In this document: piece by piece, positions 58,600 through 64,000 of the stretch
Layout of the letters: every line of letters begins with the position of its first letter
Position numbering within the stretch: position 1 is the first letter of the stretch
Source: Marsupella aquatica
Lineage: Eukaryota; Marchantiophyta
Length of the DNA: 64,000 bases
Assembly: GCA_973895155.1 (NCBI GenBank)
Contig: OZ316895.1
Span: forward strand, 18,972,001 to 19,036,000
Direction: 5' to 3'
The notes under the pieces: model-generated
Database searches by the model: none
The model's input: the letters and a program-made list of their open reading frames with translations, nothing else
Told to the model about the DNA's origin: nothing
Position numbers and translations under genes: made by a program

Positions 58600-61500
58600 T
58601 GGAGGGTACTAAAATAGAGTTTAGTTTGGATGCACATGGGGCCTTTGAACAGCCGGCAGTAGACGTTGTACATCGGGGCCAGGGGACGAGGGAGTACATC
58701 CCCTTGATAGTGAGACAGACTTATGAGGGAGAGGTTGAAGCTGACATGGACGAAGATGATGAGTAGTTGGATCTGTTTTGTTGTGAGTAGGTGACTCTTT
58801 GAAGTGCAATGAGTAGCAAATATGAGCAATAAATGGATGACTGGTTTGTGGAACTGCAATAACTTGGTGAGTAGGATGCCAGACAAAAATGGCATGTGTG
58901 AGTATGAGAAGCAGGTTATGAAACACCAAGCACGGGTTCAACAATGTGTTGCAGCCTATTGGGTGATGTGCAAGAGGCTATTTTGGATATGTAAGGGATT
59001 GTGCATAGTATGAGCTATATGTATATCTCGTTGTGTGCATATGTTCATTGTGTACTAGCTGCTTCTATAATGGACTATTACATCATAACTTGTTTTGAAT
59101 TTCATGTTGGTGTTGCAGTAACAAAAGTATCCCAACATTGAAGAAGCGGAGTCATTGTAGACGAAAGACCTTTTGTAATCCTGACGGACCTAGGCATGTA
59201 GTGAGAGGTTGACTTCAAAGTCTCCTATTTCAATGGCTGAATCTCTTGATAAGAATGAGGTAGAGGATTGCATGCCTGATGTTGGTGATATAGAATACGA
59301 TCATGACCAAGATCCGAATGCAAGTGCTAGCACGTTAGAGGATGATGACATGCCAAATCCTATCCCTCCACCAAAGCCTACTTGCAATAAGGCAACTAGG
59401 GGGACTTCTATGAGATATTGGCTGACGCCCTCTGTATACTCAACCCAAGCCCCAAGCAACAACAATAATTGCAATAACCCGCAATTTACTGCGCACAACT
59501 ATAACTGGCCGCAAGCACGACAGGGGGCAATAACTATGGCGGGTCTATGGGTGTAGGCCCTTTTGCCAGCTATATGGGTCTGAGTTGGCCAAGTAAGCAA
59601 GAACATTTTAATTTGTTTGATGTGGACAAGTGTATTTTGAGGTCAAATTGGTTGATCGCCTTCCTCAATAGAAGTGGGTTTGAGTGTCACAGTTTGCCAT
59701 GTCTAATGTGAATTGCAGATCCAATGTGGGGCCGTATGCAGCCCACAAATATGTATGAAGAGGGTCAATGGGGCCATCGGGGAAATTCATGGGAGGTCTT
59801 GTCCCAATGGGACAAGATGGCAAGGTTATGGTGGGTACGGTGGGAACCCAATACCAGCACCAGCACCAGCACCTTCAATCCAACTAACAAAAAGTCTGCG
59901 GAGGGGAGGAGGTAGTTTCTACAACAGATCTAAGTAAAGTAATGAAATCAGGTAGTTGACATAGACCATACGATATTAATGGTGTTAATTGCGTTTCTCT
60001 TTACAGATAACCCTATCACACCCCGCCAAGGCCATGGGGGAGGAAGTCCTGGATTTGCAACACCAAGTAGTGCATCAGGGAGCACTGGGAGAGGTGAGAG
60101 TGTGAAGTTGGGTACTGTTGAAGTTGATGATGAAGGCCGGATAACAACAATGAGTGCTGGAAGAACGGATGGCGACAACCTGCAAATGGAGTGTCTACGG
60201 TGGTTGGACATTAGTTGTACTACTAACTTTAATTGTCAGCATCCTTCTGACTGGGAACTGGTTTGCAAATATATGCGAGACAAGTGGGAATATTTGGGGA
60301 ATTCTGGGAAAGGGGTCAGTGTTGATTGTCTTGTAGAGTATGGACAAACTATTATGAAAATAAAGAGGCACCGATTGCACAAAGCATGGATTGCTGATGG
60401 GAGTAAATCACATGCTAAAGCACCCCCAAGTGTTCATGTAGAACAACTACTAACTTTAATTGTCAGTGTCCTTCTGACTAGGAACTGGTTTGCAAATATA
60501 TGCGAGACAAGTGGGAATATTTGGGGAATTCTGGGAAAGTGGTCAGTGTTGATTGTCTTGTAGAGTACGGACAAACTATTATGAAAATAAAGAGGCACCG
60601 ATTGCACAAAGCATGGATTGCTGATGGGAGTAAACCACATGCTGAAGCACCCCCAAGTGTTCATGTAGAACAATGGGCTCCACCGAGAGGCACATTCCTG
60701 TCTAGGGCGGACAATAGAAGTCTACACAAATGATTGCTGCTAGAAGTGAAGTGAAGAATCCTACGCTTACAAGGAGGGGAGGACATGCACCAGTAGTAGC
60801 CAAATTGGTTGGGTTCCCATGCCATACATATCCGTATTTACATTTCAATATGGAGTTGATTGTATGTAGTTGTGCAGCATGGTACCTTTAGGCAAGATTG
60901 ACATTGATAAACATGTCTTGCAATGTTAATGTGCTCCAGAAAAAGCTCACTAGAGAAAAACCCACACAAGAGGAGGTTGTGGTAGAAATCAAAAGGGTAA
61001 AGTGTGATGAAGGCAACATTGGATCTAAACAGGTAATTTAGGAGCATGTTTGACAATCTGTTATATAGTCTTTCTTCATATGTACAATATTGTTAGCCCT
61101 TATGCAATTGTTAAATTGCTGAGCTGTTTGGTTGGTTTATGTGATATATAGCAGAGAGCAATGTCTACCCTTACAGAGATATCAGACCGGTTGAAGACCG
61201 TGGAGAATACTTGGCCTGATGTAGAGATTGAGATCAAGAGTCAATTCAAGGACATAGCCAGTCTGCTTCAAAGCCAAGGATCAACCTTGTGAGTTGCGAG
61301 CAATGCACACTGCTAGCAGGGTTGAGCACCCAATTGCACATCCTTATGAAGAGGCTGCAAATATTGTGGAAGTTGTGGCTACAAAGAAGAGTGGTACGTG
61401 TCATCTAAAATCATGTTTAGTGTACTACGACTTTACCTACAATTTGAGGAAGATTAGCAGGATGGTTCATATATAGAAGGTTCAGGTTTTGGATTTTCAA

Positions 61501-62140
61501 GGTTTGTTACATTGTGCATCAGGTGATCAGATTGCAGTGGCTGTAGTAGATCCAAAGATCGTAGAACCTGGTACAACTATCATTGAGAGTAAGTAAATGT
61601 TGGTTTTCAGAAGACTCTGTTTGGTTGGTTAATGTGGTTAACAATTGTATGCCATTTACGTTCAATTAGTGCACACTTGATGGTTTGTTTACAACTTTAG
61701 TGCCTATATGCTTACTTGTAAATGAAGGAATTTGTGGCTACTATTGAGGTATTGAGCCAGCACAGGAGGAGGTGCACATACCAAATCCAACAGGTAGGAA
61801 GAGGAGACAAAATTTAGAGGCTACCAAATTTTCAGATTTGCAGGAGAAGCAGAGTGATGAGAATGATGTGGTTTTCATTGACTCTCAGCCTCCCCTAGGT
61901 ATTGGAGATGAGTTTTCTCAATCCCCACCACTGATGAACATGGAAAAGATGAGGACCAAAAACAATGGAAGGAGACTTTGCCTTACAAGGCACCAAAGAA
62001 GAACTTGAGGAATATTAATTCTCCAAAAGGGACAGCAGTGAATATTGTAGCATAGTCTTCTAAGCTCACGGCAACTGATAATTCTGGTGTTTGTGTTGGG
62101 CAAGGCATATTGCAAATTGAAGCAAGTACTTTCCATGGAA
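58600..62140 (+). pseudogene. Unrecognised gene remnants, probably the second gene of a CACTA element
   Basis: Several plus-strand open pieces separated by intron-like or broken sequence: 58600-58767 (begins MEGTKIEFSLDAHG, acidic end), 59230-59556 (acidic, then Asn-rich), 59715-59930, 60005-60446 (GHGGGSPGFATPSS, RTDGDNLQMECLRWL, DWELVCKYMRDKWEYLG, IKRHRLHKAWIADGS), 61160-61290 (MSTLTEISDRLKTVE) and 61772-62140 (RKRRQNLEATK, YKAPKKNLRN). I do not recognise a domain. CACTA elements usually carry a second, poorly conserved DNA-binding gene beside TNP2, and a CACTA terminus lies at 62830, so that role is the best guess. A 227-bp tandem duplication breaks the frame at 60447. Confidence 0.35.
60220..60673. 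repeat. 227-bp tandem duplication
   Basis: 60220-60446 and 60447-60673 are nearly identical (few substitutions). 227 is not a multiple of three, so the duplicated coding piece (LVCKYMRDKWEYLG...) is read in a new frame in the second copy. Confidence 0.9.
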
Positions 62141-62619
62141 AGAAGGTACTTGTTGATCATGTTGTGCTATTGTTGATTGCTGTCAGTAAGCCAAAATATC
62201 TTCTAGATACCCTTTCCAAACAAGGGAGATGACCCTCCACACATCCATCTTGTGGATGGTGTGGAATCATTTGTGATGTGGCCAGAGAAATTTGTAGAGT
62301 GTTAGGTATTGGCCAAGTACAATTTGAGACTCAAATGTTATGAATTGTTTCAATATATGGCTCCAATTTCGAGTATATGATCTTGTGTAATACTATATCT
62401 TGCTCATATTGTCCTTGATATCTTGCTCATATTGTGAGTATTGTTACCATGATTGTTAGTTGGATTTGTGCGCGCTTTTGTGACTAGCTTGGCATGAATG
62501 ACTCTGGAAAATGAATGGCATCATTGTCTACGGAAACTATGGTTTGCGGTCAAATCAATGTTACCAATCACTCATGGAAAACCCCATATGACTCGAACTA
62601 AGTCATTCTAAACACTTAT

Positions 62620-62830
62620 GTTTGACAGATGTATGGTTCCAAATACTTGACCCTCTAGTCACTAAAATGACTAATGACACTAGTCGATAATATGACTAAG
62701 TCAATCCAAGTCACCACTTTTACGACTAATAGTTGCAAGAACAACGTCATTGATTTTCAGGAATAGATGACCGGTTTTAGTCATAGTCAGTCATTTTTAA
62801 TGGTTAAAAATGGGGATATTTCTACTAGTG
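62620..62830 (-). other. CACTA element terminus with subterminal repeats
   Basis: The plus strand ends ATTTCTACTAGTG at 62830, i.e. CACTAGTAGAAAT on the minus strand, the canonical plant CACTA end. The 200 bp inside it carry many short GACTAA / TAGTCAT repeats in both orientations, as CACTA subterminal regions do. The opposite end was not found. Confidence 0.7.
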
Positions 62831-63999
62831 AATACATCCCAGATGCCTCCACATTCGTTGAAGTAGCCTACACACAAGAATTTTCTGACACAGTATCCAC
62901 ATGTCTATCCAAAGACCTCTCAGATGAGGAAGTAATGTTCAACTTTGTAGACTATAAGTTAACCACGAAGTCAATGAGATGTTTGTCTGAAGGGATAACA
63001 TCAACTAACTAGCTACATTCAGATATCATCGATGCATACTATAAACTGGAAAAGTAAGTAGTAGAAATAGTTTAGGAAACTTTAACCAGAAGTTAGTGTA
63101 GTAGGGTATTTAAGGATAGACAGGAGCGGTAAGCGGGCTTTTTTATGTCAATTGTTGAAAATGGCCAAAAGGCTGGTAGTAGAAAATGCGACTATTCTTG
63201 CTATATGGGAGAATAGGGTTTTGCTATGAGGGATGCGACATGAAACTAGAAGATGGTAGGAACTGTGCCTTAGGCGGGGCCTAGAGCGAGACAAAGGAGG
63301 CAGGTGAGGATGGAGCAAGCGAATCCCTTTGGTAGGAATCAAGACGTTCATACATGCAAACCAGTTGGAGAAGGGATACCCATGTTCATGTTCACCATTG
63401 GCATCAAGGGAGGAAATTGTTGGGTATGGAACAAAGCAGGGCAACAATTATTTGAGATGACTGGCAAAGCCTTCCAACACTGTTTCACCACTAAGGAAGC
63501 CGTCAAAGAGTTTTGTCAAGGAGTCATGTCAAGGAAGTGGAATTCGGTTTTAGGTCAAGAAAATGAATTGCGTGGCACTTAATTGTTGTTGAACAAGTGA
63601 TTGTTTTCTAAAACCAAGCAACAACAAAAGAACAAGAGGATATTCAACAGTTAGTTTTGGATGTGGCAAATCTAGCCTTGTGGAGCCCAAAAGTTTCTAT
63701 TTCCATAGTATCAACCACATCAAACCGTTCATGGAGATGTGTAGTGCATGCGTTAACCGCAAAGTAACAGTTTAATTAGTAACCGCGATCAGTAGTGCAA
63801 TAACCATAGAGTAGCAGTCATGTTCATAGTAAGAGGCGGTTAAACAACTAGCACTTTGAGATACCAACAAAATAGTTAGTATTCAGGGACATAGACATCA
63901 TGCGCCAACAAACTCACTTCCTTCTATTACCTTTGGGAGTATGAGGGCTCCCCATATAGTACATAGCGTGGCGGTTATGTAAGTTCCATCTCTTGTCCC
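62831..63999. other. Right flank with one possible small gene fragment
   Basis: Mostly featureless. One plus-strand frame, 63304-63582 (92 aa), contains GNCWVWNKAGQQLFEMTGKA and TTKEAVKEFCQGV, which faintly recalls the hybrid-binding domain found before RNase H. It is too short to decide. No other gene supported. Confidence 0.3.
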
Positions 64000-64000
64000 T

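Overview
The window is eukaryotic nuclear DNA made almost entirely of nested and decayed transposable elements; I found no convincing host gene, no tRNA or rRNA, no bacterial-style operon and no CRISPR array. The element set points to a plant-lineage (streptophyte) genome: Ty1/copia with a tRNA-iMet-type primer site, Ty3 elements, PIF/Harbinger, CACTA (TNP2), hAT-type and Mutator-type MITEs, and a Ty3 element carrying a C5 cytosine methyltransferase. As I recall the literature, retrotransposon-borne DNMTs are reported from charophyte algae and dinoflagellates, so a charophyte such as Chara is my best guess, held with moderate confidence.

Layout. 1-13.03 kb: copy 1 of an unusual transposon. 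A ParB-like/amino-DNA-methyltransferase gene (minus strand, running off the left edge) stands back to back with a transposase gene (plus strand) that has a GCM1/WRKY-like zinc finger, a MULE-like catalytic core and a SWIM finger. A non-coding LTR element (5307-9739, 5-bp target duplication AGATG) sits inside the transposase. 13.85-17.1 kb: a hAT-like MITE, a Mutator-like MITE and AT-rich sequence without genes. 17.1-18.8 kb: a decayed coiled-coil gag-like gene. 18.8-24.27 kb: a truncated Ty1/copia element (minus) with another hAT MITE in its gag. 24.3-25.54 kb: a CACTA TNP2 fragment, then 136-bp direct repeats. 28.2-39.2 kb: a Ty3 element (minus) encoding protease, DNMT, RT, RNase H and integrase, split inside the DNMT by a younger Ty3 element (31403-37377, 4-bp duplication). 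39.4-43.8 kb: a gag/coiled-coil element without pol. 43.9-45.2 kb: PIF/Harbinger. 46.5-47.6 kb and 58.6-62.83 kb: two pieces of what may be one CACTA element, with copy 2 of the ParB-methyltransferase/transposase transposon (about 48.0-58.4 kb) lying between them.

The most interesting system is the ParB-methyltransferase/MULE-like transposon. Both copies have the same divergent two-gene plan, matching introns, and a 15-bp quasi-palindrome (TAGCGCC-N-GGCGCTA). I counted about 27 copies. They lie only in the introns, the divergent spacer and the flanks of the two copies, and every intron I could place holds one to three. I infer a transposon that carries its own DNA-modification gene and a dispersed recognition site, perhaps a parS-like or methylation target; this is not shown by sequence alone. 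Both copies are mutated and probably inactive here.
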